Source: Cyprinodon diabolis
Taxonomy: Eukaryota; Chordata; Actinopteri; Cyprinodontiformes; Cyprinodontidae
NCBI GenBank assembly: GCA_030533445.1
Contig: CM060064.1
Span: 47,379,787 to 47,443,786, forward strand
Direction: 5' to 3'
Length of the DNA: 64,000 bases
Positions within the stretch are counted from its first letter, which is position 1; every line of letters begins with the position of its first letter. The position numbers and the translations under genes are program-made. Shown here one piece after another: positions 23,901 to 35,900 of the stretch. The notes beneath the pieces are model-generated. The model was not told where the DNA came from. It saw nothing but the letters and a program-made list of their open reading frames with translations, and ran no database searches.

Positions 23901-26900
23901 ACACATAAACCCCTTTCCCCCCCAAACACCAGACGTCATTTAGATTTTGGTTTTTAGGCTAAATCTGGTTGGTCTATCATAGCTTTGATTTAGTCCAGAA
24001 ATAGTTGTTGAAAATTAGGCTGTTTGGTGCATCTAATTTTATCCCACTTAAGTACAATAATAGACGTTGAAAAGACGTTACAAACCCAGTAATGATTTGA
24101 AAATTACTGCTTTTTACCTTTTTTAAAAACATCTTTTCCTCTGATAAAAGCCTCCAGAGCAGTGTTTTGCTCTTCTTTCAGTGAAGAAATACTCTGTAAT
24201 TCCGATAAAACTTGCTCAATAGCCATGCTAACGCTAGTTTCATCGGCTGAAGCCGCCATGTTCTTTAGACTGAACTGTCGTGCTTCTCGTTGCGTCACAC
24301 CTCAACCCGCCTCAAAGCCAACGCTGATTGGACGTTCGTTTGGTGAACGGCTCCAAATTTTCTTTAATGGAGAGTCTCCAGGCTGATCTGCGAGTGAAAA
24401 CTTGAAAGCTCGCGACTTTAGGATGGTCTCACGAGGCTAGCGTGGTGTAGTGACCAGGGGGTAACGAGGGGCGATCAGCCGCTAACGACCACCTCCCCAT
24501 CAGGAATCTTAAGGTCGGGAGAAAATCAAACGTGTTTAAAATTCAGTCGGCCGTCGTAAGGTGGTCGTAGGCAAATCGCTCGGTGGGCAACAAGGTTTCG
24601 TCTTCTTCTTCTTCCTCTCAGAGGAAAACCCAGCAGCATGGCGGGAGGGCAATGAGGGAAATGGAGTTTTTTCTGTCAAACTGACAGACCGTAGTAGCCA
24701 CGTTAGCTCAGCCATGTCTTTGTCCAAATACGTCGTCTCCTTTTCTTTTTAGGGCTTTCAGCACTAAATTGCCCAAATATCCAAGGCAGCGCGTTTCACT
24801 CTAGTGAGCTTCAGATAGACGAGTCCGAGTAGCGCCATCTTACTGCGGAGCTGAGTCCCACCTGGTTTTTAGACGTAGTGTGAACAGGTAGATTGCATCA
24901 GAGCGTCAGATCGCACAGTGTGAGAACAAACATCGTAAGCTGGGAACTTTTTAAACCCTGCGGTTTCGTCGTACAGTGTGAGCTGTAGCTGCGAGCAAAG
25001 ATTGAAAAAATCGTACAGCGGATGCCCGACTTTAAATGGTAATGCCAATCTGATAACTTGATACAGAAAAAAATATCCTCACTGACTTTGTTCCATCTAG
25101 TAAACTTGGAAACATACGTACCGTGACAGCAAGCTGTGAAGAAAGAAGAAAAGGAGATTTAGATTCTAACTGCAGGTCTAATTTTTCTAGTTCTGGATTC
25201 TCTGATTTCACCTACCACAGTTATCTCTGATGTAGGTGATCAGTTCGCACTCCTGAAACAAAGCAGACATGTTTGTATTATTATCCTTCCTGTTCCTTCT
25301 GCTAACGTTAGCAGAGTGTGGATTTAAGGACGACTTACAGATTTTTCCCTCTTTCCAGGAGGACCTCGGCCTCCCTGCAGACAGACGGGGGAACAATAAC
25401 TGTTAGCTTTGGTTCTCCTGATCTCCAGCGGATATTTCTGACAGACCAGTCATGTTACATGACTGATGCTGCCAGTGAGGGACAGAGGCCTAAACTCACT
25501 TTGTGTCCAGAATATCCCGAATCTCCATCCTCTCCTTCTTCTCCCGGTCTTCCTGAGTTCCCCTATAAAGCCCAAACAGATTGACTGATTTTACTGTAAA
25601 GTTTCAGGCTGTTGCTGTAAAATAATCCGGAACCTGAACACTCACAGATCGACCTGGGTTCCCTGTCCTCCCAGGAAAACCGCTGCCTCCTTTATCACCC
25701 TTCTCACCCTGAACAAACAGAACAGGCGGTGACTTACCTGGACTTCAGGATTTTTTCATTATCTGTAGGAATCTCAGACTCACCATTGGACCAGGATAAC
25801 CAGGAAAACCAGAACTTCCCTGTGGAGAGAAACCAGTCATTTCAATTCAAGAATCAGAAAACTTAAATAAAAAAAGTGGTCTGACGTATTTCAAAGTAAA
25901 AACCTCCACAGTGATTAATCATTTTTTCTATGAAAGTCCTGTGTTTTCTTTACCTTACTCCCTGGAGGTCCTTGTTCTCCAACACCATCTGGTCCCTCCT
26001 GACCCTGAAAACACAGAAAGGGAAACATTAAAAATGAACGACCATCGCAGACCAACATCAGCCACCTTCTGGAGATTCAGCAGATCAACCTATAGCTGCT
26101 CCCACAGGCACAGACAGTATGCTTTACCTTTTAAACCCTGAAATAAATGAAAAAGTATCTCAATTTAAGATTGAAGATTAAACCTAAAGATAACAAACAA
26201 CATTTTCTCATCATAACGAGATGATTGATGTGTGTTCAAACTGATTCCATCCTTCAATACTACAACAGCGTCATGGCAGCCTATGTGTAATTCTGCAAAT
26301 AATCCTGTGTTTAACTTTTAGGTAACAAGAGGATGTTGTTGGTTTGATGATTTGCTTCCTCTTCTCTTCCTTAGCGCCGGGTGTTTTCTGTTACAGTGTT
26401 ACACCTGTAACAGGTAATAGATGCATTAACCCCCAAAATGAGTCCAGATTAAAGATTTTCATTCAAAAACAGTCAGATTTGTTTCTACTTTATTCATTCT
26501 AAAAAAGAAAAGAAAAAAACAATCCTTTGGACTTTGTTTCCAAATTTGAAGACGTTTTGAAGACGTCCAGGTTGTCAGGACTCCTGTCTGTGTGTTTTGT
26601 GTTTGTCTCCCTCCTCCACCAGGAGGCGCCTGGTTCTGGTCCGCCTCCTCACTCACCTGCTGATGGTTTCCTCGTTAAACGGAGTGTTCTTAAGCTTCTG
26701 ACTGCCACTGCCTCGACGCCAGAGTGTTTGCCAGTTTTGGGTACTCTAGCCAAGCTGAGTTTTGCTGAGTCAAACTGAGATTTTGTCAACCTGAGTTTTA
26801 ACATTGTTTATGTCTTTGCCTCTCGGCAGGAACTCATCCTGCAAACTGGATGTTTTGGACCTTCTCTCCCTGGAAGGATCATCTGAGCTTCAAACTGAGT

Positions 26901-29900
26901 TGAGGATCGAAACTGGAGGTTTGGATTTACTTCCCTCCAAGAGATCGTTTGAGCTTCACACTGAGCAAGGGATTCATCTCCACAACAACCCATTTAAGTA
27001 CCGCAGGAAATCTAAGTGGCAGTCAGTTTCTCCGTTCACTTACACACAACCGCATTCTGGGTAAACCCTGTCCGCCCTCCATAGAAAGAGACAAACACTG
27101 GAAAACCCCCACACCGACTGGAGTCAAAGAGCCATCCACTTTTCCGGAAACGTGAGTCAGCAATCTATTTCTCCTCTTCAAGTTCGAGATTTAAATTTCC
27201 CAGCGAGCCTGAACTAACCGCAGTGTCTTCCCCTCACCTTTCAGTTCTGGTTTCGCAGTGTTCAGAGCAACACTGGATTCTTCACAATCTCCTAAATAAA
27301 CCTGTTAAACTTTTTCCCTGGTCTCTCTGTATTAGTTTACTGCTTTTGGGTCTAATCATCGTTAAAATCATGACACAGGTTTTATACAGTAGCCACTGTA
27401 AAAAACCTGGAACTTAACGCTATTTCTGACATTTATAATTGAAAAAGCTTCCTCGATGGGAAGAGAAACGTCTTCAAACTTGGAAACAAAGTCCAGTGGA
27501 TTGTTTTGAACATTTTTTTTTGGAATGACTATGACCTGGATGACTGGGAATCTTCACCAGCATAATGTATTACATGCAATCCACTCATCCACCACCACCT
27601 GACAATGAGTGAAAAGAAAAAGGAAACTAAAAAAACAGATTTTTTTGTGCGCATGCTGTACTGCGACTGCACAACTACGGCCCGCAGGCATGGATGGACT
27701 GGGAATCCAGGGCTGTTGGCCAGCCTAATTCATTACTCACACAGGTTAATCATCTCGTTATCTCAAGAAATCAATAACTGTTTTCCCCTGATAACGAGAT
27801 AATTATCTTGTTACCTTGAGAAAACTATTAATGGTTTAAACATTATAATGAGATTGTTGTCCAGAAGGCAAAGGAAAAAAAAAGGTGAGTAAGAAAGAAC
27901 TGCAGTTTAACCGAAGACCCAGCTACTGAAGGTGGGTTGAATTAGGCGCAGGGTTCCAGTGAGAATGTTTGATTTCAAAAACAGAGAATTTAAACCCAGA
28001 AGTCAGTTAATTCAATCTTCAAATAGGGCTGAAACAATTAGTCCGGATTAATCGGTTACTGAAATAATCGTCAACTAATTTAGTAATCGATTAACTGTTA
28101 ACTGGAGAATAGAGACTCTAAACAGCTGACAAAGCAACCGACCTTGATCAGCAATTATACCTAAATTGCACTGCAAAAAATGGAAATCTAATTAAGTAAT
28201 TTTTACTTAAAATAAGTGCTTTTTTTCCTCTAATTGAGGACGAAAGTGAGACACTTTGCCAATGGAACAAGACAATTTACATTTAAAATAAGAAAAAACA
28301 ACTGCATTGTCTTATTTCAAGTTCATATTATCTAATTATCTTATTTTAAGAGAAAAGATACTAATTTCATTGGCAAATCATCATATTTACCTACTCAAAT
28401 TAAGGGTAAATATTTAATTTAAGACATTTTTATGTATTTCTAGATCGTTTTTGCAGTGTGTAAACGAAATATGTAAACGTTATGCATTTAAGATAATAAA
28501 GTTTTAGTTTCACCTGATTTAATTTCTTTAAAAGTTTTCTTTAAGGAACCTTTTGCTATCCGATTATTAATTGATTATTTGAAAAAAATAATCAACAGAT
28601 TAATCGATTTGCAAAATAGTCGTTAGTTGCAGAGTTAGAAATAAGTCAGACTGAATGACAGTGATTTGCTCCATGTGTGTTCCTGTCCTCTGACACTCTA
28701 GCTGATATTTTTATCGGTAGACAATATTTCTTCTTTCAATCCAAATTCTCATATTTCTTTTTCTTTGATTATTATTTATTTTATTTTTTTAGCTTGGTGC
28801 CTCGTCACTGCAGGCCAGCTGGACAGAGACAGCACTCCTGGGTTTGTCCTCCATGTGCTCCACAGCCAGAGTGCTGACATCTGAACAGCACAGACAGACA
28901 GATCATTAGGGGCTTTTTTGGGGCGCCACCTGCTGGACAGCTTTGGTAGTATCATGAAAACATGGATGCCTTTGCTGTTAGGAAGTCCACATTGGGAATA
29001 AATTCTGTTAACTTTTAAAGGTGGAACTTTCCTATATATCCACACTGAAAGAAGTGAAATGTTCTAACTTAAAAAAATGTATTGTGGTTTAAAACTGATA
29101 AGTTCACTTTAGCCGGAAAGAAAAATCCTTTATCATGGAAAAAAAATCAACTGAAATTATTACTTTCGCAGTAAATAGGTAATAGCGACCCTAAGGGTTT
29201 ATATTTTCACATGCTGCAACTTTGAATGTGTGAATGTGATCTCATTACCTGACTAATGCAAAACAGGTGCAAGCAGTAGCCTAGTAAACCTAGTAAACCT
29301 TTACCAATGGAGCCCGGCCAGGACCATCCTGAAGAGGAAACATGGGTGCCCCTTCCATTTTGTCTCAGCCAGTCAAGGAGGGGATAAAAGGGTCGGGTGC
29401 ATTGTATGGTGATTGGCAGACGAGAGCGGGGACCTTGGCGTTCTTATACTCGGCTGAGGGAGCTAGCTCTTGGGACGTGGAATGTCGCCTCTCTGGTGGA
29501 CAAGGAGCCTGAGCTTGTGCAAGAGGTTGAAAGGTTCCGGCTAGAGATAGTCTGACTTACCTCAATGCATGGCTCTGGCTCTCTTTGAGAGGGGCTGGAC
29601 ATTATTTTAGCATAATCTAATTTTCTATTTACAGCTACGAAATCGACCACAAATCCATCTGTCCAATCAGATGGTTTTGGTGCAGACCTCCCTCCCCAGG
29701 ATTCTTGTTCTGACCCAAACAGAGTGGAGCGAGAGCAATAAGAACAATTTATATAAGAAGGATTCCAGCTTTATCTGGTTTAGAGCCAAAGACTAGCTTC
29801 TGCTACTTGTTCCGGATTCCAAGTTGCTCAGGAACCAGATTTAAACTACATCTAACAAACAAGTATGTCAGATGGCAACCAGGCATCACAAGCATCTGAT

Positions 29901-32900
29901 TGAAATGACATCACAAAAAGAGCAGAATTCAGAAAACACGTTGCTGCTTTGGACTTAATAAAAACCCCGGCAGACAGAAAAACAGACTGCTTACCGGCGG
30001 TCCTCCGGATCCCGGATGTCCTTTACTCCCCTTATCACCAGGGTCTCCAGGTTGTCCCTATAAGAAACACAAAGTTTTATCAGCATCAGCCTACAGATCT
30101 ATCTTGTTGGGCAAGATTCACTTCTGGGCAAACCCAAGAGAAAGGAGGTGACTTCATTCAACATCCCTGCTTTACCCCAGTTTCTTCTCATTTCTGTCTA
30201 TTTTGATGCAGAAAAATCAAGATGCTGTGATTCTGCTCAGAATCAACTTACAGACGGTTAAATCATTGGCTGCCATCATTCGTTATCTGCTTTAAAATGA
30301 TTGATGATGATAGATTCTGCACACCTTCTCTCCATGAGCACCAGTACGTCCAGCTGTTCCTGGAACTCCAGGTTGTCCTCCATTTCCCTGCAGAAAAATA
30401 AACGTAGAAGAAGCCATCTGAGGAGGTCAAGCTGCTGAAAGGATTCTACCATCTACCAAAGGAGGTTCTATAGGCTGCTAGAGGAGGTTCTATGGGCTGC
30501 TAGAGGAGGTTCTATGGGCTGCTAGAGGAGGGTCTATGGGCTGCTACATGAAGTTCTATAGGCTGATAGAGGAGGTTCTATGGGCTGATAGAGGAGGTTC
30601 TATAGGCTGCTACATGAAGTTCTATAGGCTGATAGAGGAGGTTCTATAGGCTGCTACATGAAGTTCTATAGGCTGATAGAGGAGGTTCTATGGGCTGATA
30701 GAGGAGGTTCTATAGGCTGCTAGAGGAGGTTCTATAGGCTGCTAGAGGAGGTTCTATAGGCTGATAGAGGAGGTTCTATAGGCTGCTAGAGGAGGTTCTA
30801 TGGGCTGCCTGAGGAGGTTCTATGGGTTGCCTGATGAGGTTCTATAGGCTGATAGAGGAGGTTCTATAGGCTGCTAGAGGAGGTTCTATAGGCTGCTACA
30901 TGAAGTTCTATAGGCTGATAGAGGAGGTTCTATGGGCTGATAGAGGAGGTTCTATAGGCTGCTAGAGGAGGTTCTATGGGCTGCCTGAGGAGGTTCTATG
31001 GGCTGCCTGATGAGGTTCTATAGGCTGCTAGAGGAGGTTCTATAGGCTGCTATACGAGGTTCTATAGGCTGCTATAAGAGGTTCTATGGGCTGCTATAGA
31101 AGGTTCTATAGGGTGCTATAGGAGGTTCTATAGGCCGCTAGAGGAGGTTCTATAGGCTGCTATAAGAGGTTCTATAGGCTGCTAGAGGAGGTTCTATAGG
31201 CTGCTAGATGAGGTTCTATAGGCTGCTATAAGAGGTTCTATGGGCTGCTATAGAAGGTTCTATGGGCTGCTATAGAAGGTTCTATAGGCTGCTAGAGGAG
31301 GTTCTATAGGCTGCTAGAGGAGGTTCTATAGGCTGCTATAAGAGGTTCTATGGGCTGCCTGAGGAGGTTCTATAGGCTGCTATAGGAGGATCTATAGGCT
31401 GCTATAAGAGGTTCTATGGGCTACCTGAGGAGGTTCTATAGGCTGCTATAGGAGGTTCTATAGGCTGCTATAAGAGGTTCTATGGGCTGCTACAGAAGGT
31501 TCTATAGGCTGCTAGAGGAGGTTCTATAGGCTGCTATAGGAGGTTCTATAGGCTGCTAGAGGAGGTTCTATAGGCTGCTATAAGAGGTTCTATAGGCTGC
31601 TAGAGGAGGATCTATGGGATGATAGAGGAGGTTATATAGGCTGCTATAAGAGGCTGCTATAGAAGGTTCTATAGGCTGATAGAGGAGGTTCTATAGGCTG
31701 CTATAAGAGGTTCTATAGGCTGCTAGAGGAGGTTCTATGGGCTGCTAGAGGAGGTTCTATAGGCTGATAGAGGAGGTTCTATAGGCTGCTAGAGGAGGTT
31801 CTATGGGCTGCCTGAGGAGGTTCTATAGGCTGCTAGAGGAGGTTCTATAGGCTGCTAGAGGAGGTTCTATGGGCTGATAGAGGAGGTTCTATAGGCTGCC
31901 TGAGGAGGTTCTATGGGCTGCTGTAGAAGGTTCTATAGGCTGCTAGAGGAGGTTCTATGGGCTGCCTGAGGAGGTTCTATAGGCTGCTAGAGGAGGTTCT
32001 ATAGGCTGCTAGAGGAGGTTCTATAGGCTGCTATAAGAGGTTCTATAGGCTGCTAGAGGAGGTTCTATAGGCTGCTATAAGAGGTTCTATGGGCTGCTAT
32101 AGAAGGTTCTATGGGCTGCTATAGAAGGTTCTATAGGCTGCTAGAGGAGGTTCTATAGGCTGCTAGAGCAAGTTCTATAGGCTGCTAGAGGAGGTTCTAT
32201 AGGCTGCTATAAGAGGTTTTATGTGCTGCCTGAGGAGGTTCTATAGGCTGCTAGAGGAGGTTCTATAGGCTGCTCTAAGAGGTTCTATGGGCTGCTATAG
32301 AAGGTTCTATAGGCTGCTAGAGGAGGTTCTATAGGCTGCTATAAGAGGTTCTCTAGGCTGCTAGAGGAGGTTCTATGGGATGATAGAGGAGGTTCTATAG
32401 GCTGCTATAAGAGGCTGCTATAGAAGGTTCTATAGGCTGCTATAAGAGGTTCTCTAGGCTGCTAGAGGAGGTTCTATGGGCTGCCTGAGGAGGTTCTATA
32501 GGCTGCTAGAGGAGGTTCTATAGGCTGCTAGAGGAGGTTCTATAGGCTGCTATAAGAGGTTCTATAGGCTGCTAGAGGAGGTTTAGGCTGCTATAAGAGG
32601 TTATATGGGCTGCTATAGAAGGTTCTATGGGCTGCTATAGAAGGTTCTATAGGCTGCTAGAGGAGGTTCTATAGGCTGCTAGAGCAGGTTCTATAGGCTG
32701 CTAGAGGAGGTTCTATAGGCTGCTATAAGAGGTTTTATGGGCTGCCTGAGGAGGTTCTATAGGCTGCTAGAGGAGGTTCTATAGGCTGCTATAAGAGGTT
32801 CTATGGGCTGCTATAGAAGGTTCTATAGGCTGCTAGAGGAGGTTCTATAGGCTGCTATAAGAGGTTCTATAGGCTGCTAGAGGAGGCTCTATGGGATGAT

Positions 32901-35900
32901 AGAGGAGGTTATATAGGTTGCTATAAGAGGCTGCTATAGAAGGTTCTATAGGCTGATAGAGGAGGTTCTATAGGCTGCTATAAGAGGTTCTATAGGCTGC
33001 TAGAGGAGGTTCTATGGGCTGCTAGAGGAGGTTCTATAGGCTGCTAGAGGAGGTTCTATAGGCTGCTAGAGGAGGTTCTATAGGCTACTATAAGAGGTTC
33101 TATGGGCTGCCTGAGGAGGTTCTATAGGCTGCTATAGGAGGATCTATAGGCTGCTATAAGAGGTTCTATGGGCTACCTGAGGAGGTTCTATAGGCTGCTA
33201 TAGGAGGTTCTATAGGCTGCTATAAGAGGTTCTATGGGCTGCTACAGAAGGTTCTATAGGCTGCTAGAGGAGGTTCTATAGGCTGCTATAGGAGGTTCTA
33301 TAGGCTGCTAGAGGAGGTTCTATAGGCTGCTATAAGAGGTTCTATAGGCTGCTAGAGGAGGCTCTATGGGATGATAGAGGAGGTTATATAGGCTGCTATA
33401 AGAGGCTGCTATAGAAGGTTCTATAGGCTGATAGAGGAGGCTCTATAGGCTGCTATAAGAGGTTCTATAGGCTGCTAGAGGAGGTTCTATGGGCTGCTAG
33501 AGGAGGTTCTATAGGCTGATAGAGGAGGTTCTATAGGCTGCTAGAGGAGGTTCTATGGGCTGCCTGAGGAGGTTCTATAGGCTGCTAGAGGAGGTTCTAT
33601 AGGCTGCTAGAGGAGGTTCTATGGGCTGATAGAGGAGGTTCTATAGGCTGCCTGAGGAGGTTCTATGGGCTGCTGTAGAAGGTTCTATAGGCTGCTAGAG
33701 GAGGTTCTATGGGCTGCCTGAGGAGGTTCTATAGGCTGCTAGAGGAGGTTCTATAGGCTGCTAGAGGAGGTTCTATAGGCTGCTATAAGAGGTTCTATAG
33801 GCTGCTAGAGGAGGTTCTATAGGCTGCTATAAGAGGTTCTATGGGCTGCTATAGAAGGTTCTATGGGCTGATAGAGGAGGTTCTATAGGCTGCTAGAGGA
33901 GGTTCTATAGGCTGCTAGAGGAGGTTCTATGGGCTGCTATAAGAGGTTCTATGGGCTGCTATAGAAGGTTCTATAGGCTGCTAGAGGAGGTTCTATAGGC
34001 TGCTATAAGAGGTTCTATAGGCTGCTAGAGGAGGTTCTATGGGATGATAGAGGAGGTTCTATAGGCTGCTATAGAGGCTGCTATAGAAGGTTCTATAGGC
34101 TGATAGAGGAGGTTCTATAGGCTGCTAGAGGAGGTTCAATAGGCTGCTAGAGGATGTTCTATGGGCTGCTAGAGGAGGTTCAATAGGCTGCTAGAGAAGG
34201 TTCTATAGGCTGCTAGAGGAGGTTCTATAGGCTGCTACAAGAGGTTCTATGGGCTGCCTGAGGAGGTTCTATAGGCTGCTATAGGAGGTTCTATAGGCTG
34301 CTATAAGAGGCTCTATGGGCTGCTATAGAAGGTTCTATAGGCTGCTAGAGGAGGTTCTATAGGCTGCTATAAGAGGTTCTATAGGCTGCTATAAGAGGTT
34401 TTATAGGCTGCTAGAGAAGGTTCTATAGGCTGCTATAAGAGGCTGCTATATAAGGTTATATAGGCTGATAGAGGAGGTTCTATAGGCTGCTAGAGGAGGT
34501 TCTATAGGCTGCTGGAGGAGGTTCTATAGGCTGCTATAAGAGGTTCTATGGGCTGCTATAGAAGGTTCTATAGGCTGCTAGAGGAGGTTCTATAGGCTGC
34601 TAGAGGAGGTTCTATGGGATGATAGAGGAGGTTCTATAGGCTGCTATAAGAGGCTGCTATAGAAGATTCTATAGGCTGATAGAGGAGGTTCTATAGGCTG
34701 CTAGAGGAGGTTCAATAGGCTGCTAGAGGAGGTTCTATAGGCTGCTAGAGGAGGTTCTATAGGCTGCTAGAGGATGTTCTATGGGCTGCTAGAGGAGGTT
34801 CTATAGGCTGCTAGAGTAGGTTCTATAGGCTGCTAGAGGAGGTTCTATAGGCTGCTATAAGAGGTTCTATAGGCTGCTATAAGAGGTTCTATAGGCTGCT
34901 AGAGAAGGTTCTATAGGCTGCTAGAGGAGGTTCTATGGGCTGCTATAAGAGGTTCTATAGGCTGCTAGAGGAGGTTCTATGGGCTGCTAGAGGAGGTTCT
35001 ATAGGCTGCTAGAAGAGGTTCTATGGGCTGCTAGAGGAGGTTCTATAGGCTGCTAGAGGAGGTTCTATAGGCTGCTAGAGGAGGTTCTATGGGCTGCTAG
35101 AGGAGGTTCTATGGGCTGCTAGAGGAGGTTCTATAGGCTGCTAGAGAAGCTTCTATAGGCTGCTATAAGAGGCTGCTATAGAAGGTTCTATAGGCTGATA
35201 GAGGAGGTTCTATAGGCTGCTAGAGGAGGTTCTATAGGCTGCTAGAGGAGGTTCTATGGGCTGCTATAAGAGGTTCTATGGGCTGCTATAGAAGGTTCTA
35301 TAGGCTGCTAGAGGAGGTTCTATAGGCTGCTATAAGAGGTTCTCTAGGCTGCTAGAGGAGGTTCTATGGGCTGCCTGAGGAGGTTCTATAGGCTGCTAGA
35401 GGAGGTTCTATAGGCTGCTAGAGGAGGTTCTATAGGCTGCTATAAGAGGTTCTATAGGCTGCTAGAGGAGGTTCTATAGGCTGCTATAAGAGGTTATATG
35501 GGCTGCTATAGAAGGTTCTATGGGCTGCTATAGAAGGTTCTATAGGCTGCTAGAGGAGGTTCTATAGGCTGCTAGAGCAGGTTCTATAGGCTGCTAGAGG
35601 AGGTTCTATAGGCTGCTATAAGAGGTTCTATAGGCTGCTAGAGGAGGATCTATGGGATGATAGAGGAGGTTATATAGGCTGCTATAAGAGGCTGCTATAG
35701 AAGGTTCTATAGGCTGATAGAGGAGGTTCTATAGGCTGCTATAAGAGGTTCTATAGGCTGCTAGAGGAGGTTCTATGGGCTGCTAGAGGAGGTTCTATAG
35801 GCTGATAGAGGAGGTTCTATAGGCTGCTAGAGGAGGTTCTATGGGCTGCCTGAGGAGGTTCTATAGGCTGCTAGAGGAGGTTCTATAGGCTGCTAGAGGA

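Larger units (their letters stand above)
26005..29994 (-). other. Collagen VI intron with LTR, nested MITEs and a LINE fragment
   Basis: About 4 kb between two helix exons whose coding joins directly (GSGGPP to GQEGPDG). It contains the solo LTR 26573-27375, the nested MITEs 28026-28632 and the LINE endonuclease fragment near 29440-29610. Inverted AACGAGATAATTATC motifs near 27760-27810 suggest another MITE remnant. Confidence 0.6.

Noticed and set aside
26125..26134. Possible tiny collagen exon reading GLK between a CAG acceptor and a GTAAAG donor
   Set aside because: Its 10-base length breaks the frame, and the neighbouring helix exons 29995-30057 and 25954-26004 already join without it.
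29312..29335. Possible helix exon reading DGPGRAPL with splice-like borders
   Set aside because: Gly spacing is wrong, it lies near a LINE fragment, and the flanking exons are contiguous without it.
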